A stretch of 64,000 bases of DNA from Asterias amurensis (lineage: Eukaryota; Echinodermata; Asteroidea; Forcipulatida; Asteriidae). The DNA is taken from the NCBI RefSeq assembly GCF_032118995.1, contig NC_092667.1:1108931-1172930 (forward strand). Reading direction: 5' to 3'. The translations under genes were made by a program, and so were the position numbers. The notes beneath the pieces are model-generated. The model worked only from the letters and a program-made list of their open reading frames with translations. It searched no databases and had not been told where the DNA came from. This document shows positions 32,430 through 43,000 of this stretch, in pieces (the stretch's first letter is position 1; every line of letters starts with the position of its first letter).

Positions 32430-33663
32430 GTTTGTACACAAACTAGAAGTGAAATTTTCGTTATTTTATAAGTCAGTTTTAATTGCCCCATACACCACAC
32501 CCAGGGTAGGCCTTAAAAGGGCTGCAGGAAGTAAAAAATAGAGACGTTTTCATCTTCTGTACCTTAATCCTAACCCCAAAAGAATAGCCTTGCTCAAGGC
32601 AGTCGCATTATTCACTCCGAAAAGACGCCGCTGTAAACCCACCCGTATACCCTGTGCGTGGTGCGTGCGATCACACCGCATGACCCACCCGTATACACAC
32701 TGTCACATCGTACGAATACTGTGCACACAAGTCATCCGCACTGGTACCACTAACCGCATGCGGAGGCCGTCAGCCCGACAGCCTTGTCGGGTCTGTAACT
32801 TCCGGGTTTAATGTGACAACACAGGGTGTGAGGCAAATGAATTATTCATTTTGACGTCCAATCACGCACGCCTATCATGCTCGCTGAGCGTCCGTGATGG
32901 TGGTGGTGTGTGATGTAGACATGTCTCGTCTTTCGCGGGCACTATGGTTATAAGCTGACCGTGGGAACTCTTCGCTTATTCTAGTAATGAGGTCAGTGGC
33001 TTCAACACAGACCCTACAAGGCTGTCGGCCTGACGGCCTCCTCATGCGGATAGTGTACGGGGGCATCGTGTCGTGCGATGTTACGCACAGTAAATACGGG
33101 TGGGTTTTTATACAGCGGCTGTCTTTTTTCGGAGTGAATAATTTGACTGCCTTGAGCAAGGCTACAAAAGAACAAAACAAAAACACTGCAAGAACGGCGG
33201 GAAATCGGTGCAGCGTAAAAAAAAAAAAAACGGGTTCCGCGGTGATGTTTGTCTACTATCCCAAAAGTCCCCATAAATTGCAGGACTTTTGGGACTATAG
33301 GTGGCAGCAGACTTACCAGGTAAAATCCATTGTTCTCAGTAATGTGCACATATGCTCAGAACTATGTAAACAATGGCAGTTTACTAGGTATAGTCTGCTG
33401 CCCACTCACGTAGCATTCAAAAGTCTCCCATTAAGTCATGTACTTAGCGACTGTTTATTTCTGATTTACTTGGTTCAGGTACCTGGGTGTGTTTGGATAG
33501 TGAAGGTCCTTTTGACGTAGAGGACAATAGATGGATGGGTGGTGAGCCAGATAATTACAACGGCGAAGAACATTGTGCTGCAGGCCATGCTGCAGGGTGG
33601 TTCGATGAGACTTGTAACAGCGAGCAACGCTCGGTAATCTGTCAGCGCCCCTTATCACCATAG
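31625..33663 (+). CDS. C-type lectin gene 3 with GGTPT-repeat linker
   Basis: Encodes a 329-residue secreted protein from exons 31625-32429 and 33479-33663. It has a signal peptide (MVSKMLVSKLLGVVGIFLMA), a short RCWKKVPST segment, then 33 tandem pentads (mostly GGTPT, about 165 residues), then a domain starting CPPTWSQWQDKCYKVH. The Thr/Pro/Gly linker is mucin-like and probably O-glycosylated or extended (inference). The sugar motif is EPD rather than EPN or QPD and the second is WFD rather than WND, so specificity is uncertain and Ca2+ site 2 may be altered. The 1.05-kb intron holds a hAT-like element. An upstream in-frame Met at 31538 is rejected because the conserved start is 31625. Confidence 0.88.
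31733..32227 (+). repeat. 15-bp coding minisatellite, 33 units
   Basis: Unit GGAGGGACACCCACC encodes GGTPT. The first ~15 units are almost uniform at protein level (homogenised); the last ~18 carry substitutions (GVTPT, EGTPT, GGTPY, GGMPT, GETPT, GGTPI). Because 15 is a multiple of three and the unit has no stop on either strand, several frames stay open; only the frame joined to the lectin domain is meaningful. Confidence 0.95.
32585..33164. mobile_element. hAT-like non-autonomous element in lectin 3 intron
   Basis: A 580-bp foldback with terminal repeats TAGCCTTGCTCAAGGCAGTC...TTATTCACTCCGAAAA and its mirror (TTTTCGGAGTGAATAA...GACTGCCTTGAGCAAGGCTA). It is flanked by an exact 8-base direct duplication CAAAAGAA (32577-32584 and 33165-33172), the size typical of hAT transposition. 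Inner arms also pair around GGCTGTCGG/CCGACAGCC and CCGCATG/CATGCGG. No transposase is encoded. Confidence 0.88.
33479..33663 (+). CDS. Lectin gene 3, exon 2
   Basis: Acceptor TACTTGGTTCAG|GTACCTGGG. Encodes GTWVCLDSEGPFDVED, then GGEPDNYNGEEHC, GWFDETC, VICQRPLSP and TAG. Confidence 0.88.
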
Positions 33664-33701
33664 CTTCTGTAAAAGTATACGCAAACTACTTTTTATGCCC
33701 A

Positions 33702-33830
33702 GGCACTGGACACTATTGGTAATTACTCAAAATGATATTGTTAACTATAAAAACTTACTTGGTGACGAGTAATTGGAGAGCTGTTGATAGTACAGAACAG
33801 TGTGAGAAACTGCTCACTCTAAGTAACGGA
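33702..33830 (+). repeat. Truncated TTAA-type MITE
   Basis: Left third only: GGCACTGGACACTATTGGTA up to GAAACTGCTCACTCTAAGTA, 40 bases after the lectin 3 stop. Confidence 0.8.
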
Positions 33831-35053
33831 ATATTTGTTTCAATAACTGATTAATAAAAAAATTAATATTTAATATTAATAGGGTTGCATATGTACCGGC
33901 TTTGGGCTTGATCCTTCGCACTTATTGTTAGTCTAAACAATATCCAATTGCGCCGTCCCAGTAGGCTTTAAACAAAAATGTTTTTCTATATAAATGAAGA
34001 CAAGACGTGATTACTGTTGCCGCTTCCACTTGCTATTATTGACCCCTTGCAAGCACGCAACACGTAGCAAGCGGCGACCGTGCCATGCAATCAATAGGAA
34101 AACACTTTTTCATGTTTATACGCTGAAGAGTTGCATGCCTGAATTTTGCTACATAACATTTTATGATAATATAAAAATGTTTGATTATATCAAAACTTTT
34201 GATATTTCCATATGATTAAGAAAGTGACATCGGCGATACTCGATGTCAAAAATATATATAGAATAATCGAGTATTTTCGACAAATGGACGGACGATAATA
34301 AAAATAATGTAGAAGAATAATTTTAGCGTAAAATGGTGGAAACCCCACCTGTAGCCAAGTTATTTAGTTAACAAGTGACTGAGGGCGTCTCTACATACGG
34401 TGTGCAGAGTTGTTTTTTGGAAATGCGTCGTGTAGGCCACACAATATTTATCTAAAATGCTGCGTTTTGGGTTGTTTTGAAAATTATTTTGAATGACGGT
34501 CTGGCGAGTTCTTCTGTCGTGATCATTTTAAATCTGGCGAGTTCTTCTGTCGTGATCATTTTAAATAAAATCGCAATGATTTTAAAGACAAATGAATATA
34601 GGAATGCAATGATTTTAGAAACAAATGAATATAGGAATGCCCGATAACTTTATACGGCGCCACCACTTTTTCACTAATTTTTACAAAAAGGGATATCTCA
34701 TTGAGGTAGATTAAATACTATATTATTTCATATCTGAAGAAAAAGTGGTGGCGCCGCATGTCAGAACTTTTTCAGGAATGCCGAGCACACTGTTCCTGTA
34801 TCTTTTTAATTTTTCGTGGCCAAGCATTTTGCATTGAGTCAAAATGAACTTCGACACACATGTGTTTAATTATCGAGTGCAAAAGAGACTACTTTTCCAT
34901 AATGGGAGTTTTAGTTTTAGATGAGGGAGGAACACCCCTGAAAATTATTCCAGGGAAAACCCACCCAATCACAGGTAAGAACTGATTATAACCCAATCCA
35001 AATAGTGCCCCAGTGCAGTGTGCCAGTGTCATTATTAGAGGTGGAAGGCAATG
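33831..35053. other. Non-coding interval with small repeats
   Basis: Direct duplication of CTGGCGAGTTCTTCTGTCGT (34502 and 34536) and of ATGAATATAGGAATGC (34592 and 34626). A short inverted repeat at 34640-34770 has CGGCGCCACCACTTTTTC mirrored by GAAAAAGTGGTGGCGCCG. No gene was seen. Confidence 0.6.
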
Positions 35054-35438
35054 TTTAAAGACAATGGACACTATTGGTAATTGTCAAAGACCAGTCTTCT
35101 CACTTGGTGTATCTCAACATACATGTATGCATAAAACAACAAACCTGTGAAAAATTGAGTTTGATTGGTCGTCGGAGTTGCGAGATAACTTTGAAAGAAA
35201 AAAACATCCCTTGTCACACAAAGTTGTGTGCTTTCAGATGCTTGATTTCGAGACCTCAAGTTCTAAACCTGGGCTGATCGGTCTTGAAATCAAATTCGTG
35301 GGAAAACTATGGCACTTTCAGAGAGAGCCGTTTCTCACAATGTTTTATACCATCAACCTCTCCCCATTACTCGTCACCAAGAAAGGTTTTATGTTAATAA
35401 ATATTTTGAGTATTTACCAATAGTGTCCACTGCCTTTA
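35054..35438 (-). repeat. Complete TTAA-type MITE
   Basis: Reverse-orientation copy from TTTAAAGACAATGGACACTA to ATAGTGTCCACTGCCTTTAA. Confidence 0.9.
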
Positions 35439-36853
35439 ATATTCTTCTTATTATTATTATTATTTATTCGGCAATCAAACATACGATAACAAAAAAAATA
35501 CAATAAGACAAAAGGAAAATGGGAATGACACTGGAACAATCAATCGCGCCAGCAACATATGCCAGGAAGAAAAAAAGTTCAAACACCTAATTTGAGTAAA
35601 CTGTCACTGACAACATCACTGTCTGTGACTGTGTCCTGGGACTGGTGGGAGTGCTAAAGACTGGCAAGTGGTAAAATAAAATAAAAACATAGATGCTGGA
35701 AATTAGATACACACTGACCCAATTCGACCATCAATTTTGTATTATCAATATCAATTTGGTATCATACCTGTAAATATGAAGTTGAATGGGTTGTCATATC
35801 GAAGTTTGCTGGACGATATAGCTTTGCCTTGCCTTGAGACATCACATCTGCTCTGTGCGACCATGTGCGGCAATGCAAAGACCCGCTCAAACAAATACTG
35901 CGCATGCGATAAACCTATTGGTCGTTTGTTGGTGGTTCAGCAACTCCAATGATTTGGCAAGCGGCAGAAGAGATCGGCAGAGGGGAATCCACTGATCTCT
36001 ATTATTGCGTCAGTAAAATCATGTATAATAGAGATAAATTGGAATATAAGGCGGTCGGGGACAAGGGGAAATTTCTGCAGGCACTGAACACTCACTCATT
36101 CAATTGATACTGATGACCACTCACTCAATTGAAACTGACCACAATTAAGAAAAGCACATTAATAGCAGATTATACAATAAAATTAATCTTTCTTGATTCT
36201 TTTATTTCACAATTGTATTCCTCTTGAAACCTGAAACCAAGTTTCAACGAAAGCACATGTTAGCGAAAGATCATTAAAAATGTTTCTTTACAAATTCCTT
36301 TTAAAATTAGCCAGAAATCAAGGTGGGCGTTATAATAACACAAATCAAGGCGTTGATTCTGTACAGCAGGACGGAGAATGTATAATACAATAAATATATA
36401 TCTAAAATTATAAGTTACTGTTTATACAAACTTTTTCTATACATCCATGAAAGACATAGCAAAAACTGTCTTCAGCATTCTAATAAAACAAAATATTTGA
36501 TAAGAAAAAACGTTCACCCGAAAAAAAAGCACATATGCAAAGTTAAATTAAATTAAAATAACAGTAATTTAACAGCCTTCAAGAAAGACCCTGCAAGGGT
36601 CGAAATGTCAGGTAGTTAACTATTTTTTTGCACTACTTTAACATATTAAGTTGTCGCTGATCCCATAAAGTGACTTATGCTAAGAAGCAAAACTTCATTC
36701 TGTGATTGGAGAAAATTACAGTTGCAGTTATGTTTCAAACTGCTGTTTCATAAACTGCTTACTAGTTTTTGACATATTATTTTTTTAAACAAAGCTAAAG
36801 CTAACTTCTTCATTCATAAAGAACTATCAATAAAATGTGTTTAAAAAAAAAAA
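35439..36853. other. Non-coding interval
   Basis: An ATT microsatellite near 35443-35465, then AT-rich sequence. The plus-strand open frame at 35737-35952 has a Cys-containing stretch (SHLLCATMCGN...YCACDK) loosely reminiscent of an apple/PAN piece but too short to call. No other coding signal was seen. Confidence 0.4.
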
Positions 36854-37080
36854 TTACATCCTTAACATAACAATGTCACTTCTTGAAATCAAAAAGGGAG
36901 ATTTGCTCACAGATCGCTGTGTATAAACCAATGAATACATGTATTTTTTGTCGGTCACTTTGTATCTTCTCAGTGCTATCAAATGGCAAATTAGTAGTGA
37001 TATGCCGATCAAGCTAATTAGTGTAACTACAAAACTATGTGTTATGTCCTGAAACTTGCTACAAATATTAGCAGTAGTCA
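36854..37080 (-). CDS. Possible terminal transmembrane exon (unassigned)
   Basis: On the minus strand an acceptor (TTATCAATGCAG) opens a 75-codon frame in the phase (one base carried in) used by every exon of the EGF/CUB gene. It encodes TTANICSKFQDITH, one hydrophobic span (SFVVTLISLIGISLLICHLI), a basic stop-transfer LRRYK and a short tail ending DIVMLRM then TAA. It lies about 2.6 kb downstream of that gene's terminal exon on the same strand. It could be an alternative last exon, the end of another gene, or chance. No domain name can be given. Confidence 0.3.
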
Positions 37081-37257
37081 CTGCATTGATAATTTGTACA
37101 TAAAGCAATTTGCGAAATTTGTTTTTGGACGTATATTATGTCACTTTGTGGGAACAATGACAAAAATGGTAAATCGTGCTGGCTCTACCTTCCTCATACA
37201 AAATGTAATATAAATTTATATAAAAGCACACATTCATGTCCATAAAAAAAAACATAA

Positions 37258-37609
37258 TTAAAGGAACATGTTGCCTTGGATCGAACGATTTGTTGAAACC
37301 ATTTGTTTTGAAATGCATATGGTTAGATAGATAATTTAAAAGTATTTTAGAATATAATGATCCACACAAATTTGCCTCAAAAAGAGTTGTTTTCCTTTTA
37401 CTTTGCGAACTAACACCGTGGACATATAAATGGCTGACCGTGTTAGTCGACCAGGTAAACGGAAAACCACGCAATTTCTAGGCATATTTGTGTGGATCAT
37501 TGTATTCTACTTTTACAACATCTTTCTAACCATATACATTTGATATCAAATGGTTACAAGTGCTTTTTATAGACCAACTAGTCCGATCCAAGGCAACGTG
37601 TTCCTTTAA
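37258..37609. repeat. TTAA-type MITE, 'GGAACACGTTGCCTTGG' family, copy 2
   Basis: TTAAAGGAACATGTTGCCTT on the left and AAGGCAACGTGTTCCTTTAA on the right, with inner AATGATCCACACA and TGTGTGGATCATT. Confidence 0.9.
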
Positions 37610-37804
37610 CAGACTAAAAAGGAATAATAAGTTAACATTTCAAAGCACCTTTGTAGGATAGACACTTCAATTATTATATTAAAACTGGCTTATCTAAAAA
37701 CAATTGTCATTTGAAAGCCTTGCTAATCAGTGAGCATATAAAAGGCACAATTACTTGCCAATAATTATTGCTTGAGTGCAATGAAAATCCATGGGAAATT
37801 CTTA

Positions 37805-37996
37805 AGCCCGGTTCATACTTCCTGCGAATGCGAAGGTGAAGCGAATCTTGACGTCACAAATTCGCAATGAATTCTTCGCAGCAGTTTAACTCTGCTCAAC
37901 TCACTCGCAAATATCGCTGCGAAAGGAAGGTTGTGACGTCAAATTCTTGTCAAATTCGCATCGCATTCGCATTCTCAGGAAGTATGAACCGGGCTT
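37805..37996. repeat. Hairpin MITE, 'CCCGGTTCATACTTCCTGCG' family
   Basis: AGCCCGGTTCATACTTCCTG is mirrored by CAGGAAGTATGAACCGGGCT, and GACGTCACAAATTCG by the inner TTGTGACGTCAAATTC. A decayed relative lies at 41990-42140. Confidence 0.88.
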
Positions 37997-38030
37997 TAGA
38001 CATTCATGTTATTGAGTAAAATGCCCTGCC

Positions 38031-38420
38031 TAAAGGCAGTGGAAACTATTGGTAATTACTCAAAATAATTGTCAGCAAAAATATTTACTTGGAAACGGGC
38101 AATGGAGAGCTGTTGATAGTACAAAACATTGTGAGAAACGGCTCCCTCTGAAATAACGTAGTTTTCGAGAAAGAAGTAATTTTTTCAGGAATTTGATTTT
38201 GAGACCTCGGAATTAGATTTTGAAGTCCCGAAATCAAGCATCTATCTGAAAGCATACAAGTTCGTGTGACAAGGGTGTTTTTCTTCCATTATTATCTCGC
38301 AACTTTGACGACCAATTGAGTTCAAATTCTCACAGGTTTGTTATGTTGTGCATATGTTGAGATACACCAAGTGAGAAGACTAGTCTTTGACAATTACCAA
38401 TTGTGTCCAGTATCTTTAAG
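38031..38420 (+). repeat. Complete TTAA-type MITE
   Basis: From TAAAGGCAGTGGAAACTATTGG to TTGTGTCCAGTATCTTTAA with all internal landmarks of the family. Confidence 0.9.
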
Positions 38421-38925
38421 CAACATTTTCTAGTAAAGTCAGGACCAAGGGACGCAACTTTGGAAGTCATCAGTCCGTGGTGAAACCGTTGCTAAAGCTT
38501 TCCAGTCAAATATGCCAATATTGAATAACACTTGTACATCTTCATTGAGATTTGGTTAGTCAACTGTTATCCAAGATTGTTAAAACAAACAACTGTTTAA
38601 TATTTTGATTTGGTAATAAATGTTGATTGAATTGAATTGATTTAAAAAAAATTGCTTTCTTTAATATTCATGAATGTGAGTTTGGAATTCTAAAATAAAA
38701 TAAAAATGAGTCCAAGTTGATTTCTTGATAACAAAATTCATTTTACCAACACTGATCAATGGATACTGAGATAGTCCACACAGGTCCATTGATGTATTTT
38801 CCAAGATCTCAATTGGTTAAACTTATCTACTCAAAAACCGAGTTTCCTGCGTTGCTCATTAATTACATTCTTTGTTGTTCTTAACAATCACCAATTACCA
38901 AATCATCAAACTGCATTGGATTTTT

Positions 38926-39310
38926 TTCACAGGACTGGGGAAAGTACTGAGTATACAGTGCTAACACACATCGGTGTATGGGTAAAAAACAAAATTAATA
39001 TTCTTTATCCCCGATGCAAATTTAACATCAATTATATATCATTGCAGTACCAGCTGCCAAAACATAGGATTCGAACTGCCTCTAGTTACCGGGCAACCTC
39101 GGTAGTCTATTTGGTAAGACGGTGGTAAGACATTGCTCTAGGATTGCAAGGGTCGTGGGTTCGAATCCCACCCGAGTAACATGTCTGTGATATTTTTTTT
39201 CACAGGACTCGGGAAAGTACTGAGTATACAGTGCTAACACACATCGGTGTATCGGTAAAAACCAAAATTAATATTCTTTATCCCCGATGCAAATTTAACA
39301 TCTCTTATAA
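38926..39310 (+). repeat. tRNA-derived SINE with duplicated tail
   Basis: Bases 39066-39310 hold a tRNA-like head (AACCTCGGTAGTCTATTTGG, then GGGTTCGAATCCCACCCGAG) followed by GTGATATTTTTTTTCACAGG and a tail ending CCCCGATGCAAATTTAACAT. A second copy of the tail alone precedes it at 38926-39037. Members of the same family lie at 51060-51360 and 63713-63920. Confidence 0.8.
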
Positions 39311-39685
39311 ACGAGAATTCTACGACCATAGTTTCTTCTTGCTCTTCTTGCTTTATGTTCTTATTATGATGATTACCCACAACGGCAACCATTACTCCTA
39401 GGAGTAAAACTTTTTGCATGTCCAATCAAACGGAATATATTTCCTTCCCTCTTTTTGTGTAGTATTCGCCCCTTTCCACTCATCGAAATTCAGAACTATG
39501 CTTTAATGGTCTATTACTCCTAAAAGTAAAGCTTCTTGCATACACTGAAGATAAAAAATGCTTTCTTAAAAACAACATGTTCAATGGTTCATTAAAATAT
39601 TTACTATTATAAAAAAAATGGAAAAGAGTTAACCAAAATTATCCATTGCAGTTAGTTAGTACTTGTTGATATTGATGTTAACACA

Positions 39686-40080
39686 TCAGCTGTAGGATAC
39701 AGTGCTACTGTTATTAGAGTTGACACTCCTGGTGCTCTGCAACTCAAACAACTCTCCTTCCAATGCATACTCTGCATACACCGGTTGCCTGTTAACCGGT
39801 GACCGAGGTGTAGCCCTGATTACATTGGGTGGGCGTGTACCGTGTCCAGTGCGCATCTGCCAATTGGCGCGCTCCTTAAATGGCGTCGTGTCTGAGTACT
39901 TCTGCCTGTATAACGACTGAGCTGTTTTGCCGCGGTTGTAGACGATACATCCGACGAGTACTGTGACGATGACAAGAATGACTGAGGCAAGGACAACGAC
40001 TGCAATAAGCCATGTATCCATCATAGCTGCTGAACCATCGGAGGTGTTAGAACCACTATTAGAAGCACTATCACTCTTAC
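39686..40080 (-). CDS. EGF/CUB gene terminal exon: TM and cytoplasmic tail
   Basis: Acceptor AACTTTGTAG|GTAAGAGTG. Encodes a [15 protein letters not shown] stalk, the transmembrane span followed by CIVYNRGK, and a tail with a proline/arginine-rich stretch, [11 protein letters not shown] (possible tyrosine-phosphorylation or YxxL-like site, inferred) and the C-terminus SSTVSYS before TGA. Confidence 0.85.
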
Positions 40081-43000
40081 CTACAAAGTTAAAGTTATAA
40101 CAATCACTGTATTAGTATTAATTCACTTCTTTGCTTTTTTCTGGGTCCAGTTTCATAGAGCTGTGTAGCGGCCGATTTTGTGCTTACTGTATGATTTCCT
40201 TTTCATAGCGCTGCTAACCGTAAGCACACAAAAAGGCATGCTAACCTTGCCAACAATTAAATGACGCCACAATGCGAATGGTGAATGCACAAGATGGTTA
40301 ACCTGTGGAATACCTAAACTTTGCGGCTACAGTAAGCACAAAAATGTGCTTACCGTTAAGCAGCGCTATGAAATTTGGCGATAGTGCTTTGAATGCATTT
40401 CTCTTCTGAAGTATAGCAACAACATCCTTGCTTAACAAGAAAAAGCAATAAAAATAATGTGTAAATTTATTGTTTTTTTTACTTTTTAACTGTAATGCTA
40501 CAAACTAAGCGTCAACCTGTGAACAAAAGAGGTCCACATAATATAGGGACTTGAAACACTATGTGGACTTACATACGACCACAGTGTTTTTTACAGTGTT
40601 GAAGAACAGGGTTTTCTTTTAGTGTAACTGAAACACAGAGGTGGCACTCTAAATCTTCTGCATATATTTCAATATTCTTTCAGAAATTCATATAAACAAT
40701 TTAATTATATAAACAGTTTAATTATGTAAATTATTTGTACCTTTTGTTAGTTTCTTGGATTAAGAAGCCTAAGATTGTACTTACTATTCTCACAGTTAGT
40801 TCCTGTGTGTGTGCTGGAACACAGACAGCGATATGCTCCTACTTGGTTAATGCAGAGCGCACCATTCAGACATGGATTGCTACCACACTCATCTAGATCT
40901 GATAAAATACATCAAATATACACACCAATCAGTTTAAAGTTTTATTCAAAACGAGTATACAGTGCTTAAAGGATTTGGGTACCTTTTCAAAATGTCCATA
41001 GATTTACATTTTTAAACCTACAGGATTTGAAGATTATGATAGTGGAAAGCTTCCCTTCCAATACTACTTTCTGAGGTGCTGTAGTTTTTGAGAAATGAGT
41101 AAAACAATGTCATGCAAATACGTTTGTAAATGATCAAATAAATTTTCGTCTCATGAGACAAAAATTATTTTCATGACATTGTTTTACTCGTTTCCCAAAA
41201 ACTACAGCACCTCAGCACGTAATATTTTCAGGGAAGCTTTCTACTATCATTATCTTCAAACTGTGTAAGTTTAGTGTAAATCTGTGGACATTGTGTTTTT
41301 TGTCTTTCAAAAGTTATATAGACCCTTTAAAGCCACTAGACCCTTTCGGTACAGACAAAAAAAATAAAAGATCACAGATTTACAAATAACTTACAGGGTT
41401 TACAGAAGGTAGTGGTGAAAGACTTCTCTTGAAATATTATTCCATGAAATGCTTTACTTTTTGAAAAAACAGTAAAAAAATATCAATTCTCGACATCGAG
41501 AATTTCGGATTTATTTTAAACACAAGTCATGGCACGGCGAAACATGCAGAAACGAGGGTAGGTTTTCCCGTTATTTTCTCCCAACTCCGATGACCGATTG
41601 AGCCTAAATTTTCACAGGTTTGTTATTTGATATAGAAGTTGTGATACACAAAGTGTGGGCCTTGGACAATACTGTTTACTGGAAGGGTCCAATGGCTTTA
41701 ACACATCGGTTTAAGGGTAACAACAAATTAGATTACCTTTACATACATTTATATCATTAAAAATATTTTCATTTCACAGAGCACTAGAAATCTTACGGGG
41801 AATTAATTTCTGTACATACCTATTTCACATCTGCTTCCCACAAAGCCCTTGAAGCAAAGACAAACATGGCTGCCATCACTCTGTTGGTTGCATGTACCTC
41901 CATTATAACATGGCTCTAATGTACAGTCAGCTACAATCAGAACAAAAATAAAACAAATATGAAAAACTTGATAAATAATGGTTGCTATAAGCCCCGTTAT
42001 ACTCCCTGCAAATGTAATACCATTCAAATATTGGAAGAGTTCCCCGTGTTCAACTCCTGTGAAAACAGAGCTGTGATGTCAAAATGCGTATCACATTCGC
42101 ATTCGCAGGAATGAACCTGACTTAAATTTGTATCGCATTCGCAGGAATGAACCTGACTTAAGTCAACAAATTGGAACTTCTTGAAGGATCAAAGGATTAT
42201 ACTGTGTTCTTAAGACAAGTGGTAATATATTTTGGTGATTGTTAAAACAAAGGGGAACAACTTTTGACTCAACAAACTTATTCCAAATGTCTGAGTATTT
42301 TCCTTTTTATTCCAATCTAACATCTAACAATGTAACTTGGAATTTTTATAGTCATAGACTATGTTAAACAGAAACATTTGAAGAAACAGAATGGCGTGAA
42401 CGTAAAACTTTGTATGGTTGGGACTTGCACAGTCTACTGAAATGATTGATTATTTTACCAATGTCGCAGTTGGTTCCAGTCCAGCCAGAAACACATGTGC
42501 AGCCAAATGAAGATCCATCGGTACTCTCATGACAAACTGCATTAGGAACACAGGGAGTACGGGAACAGGGACCAGCTAAAACAAAAAAGGGGAAAAAAAC
42601 AACTTTTTGAGCACATTGATCAAAATAGATGGAAGCATCAAAAATCTAGGAAGAGATTAAAGATTTTTCAGAAATACCTAAATGGGTGGACAATACCCAC
42701 CATTATGCCCCACCCACAATCTTAGTGTTTTTTTAACACTCTTATATATACACATAATGATAGTGATGGGTAATATCAATATCAATAAAATAAAACAAGT
42801 GGCTTCTTATACAAGTAGCGCTTCAACATTCAGTATGAGAACTTTTCCTTTGCCCTATGTAATGGTTTACAAGGTGCTACATGGTGCAATATGCAGCCAA
42901 TCAAACCAGGAACACTGGGGCGAACCCCTTCTATTTGCAACAAGTGCACTGGGTTCTCTTACATGCAGTACACAATTTAGGGACCTACGGCTTTACATCC

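Noticed and set aside
33014..33520. Open frames in lectin 3 intron (111 and 177 residues)
   Set aside because: They traverse the hAT-like foldback and intron sequence and run into exon 2 in the wrong frame.
35737..35952. Possible apple/PAN-like exon (SHLLCATMCGN...CACDK)
   Set aside because: Too short, no clear acceptor/donor pair, and no neighbouring exon; the resemblance may be chance.
39090..39182. Functional tRNA gene
   Set aside because: It is the head of a dispersed SINE with at least two more copies in the window.
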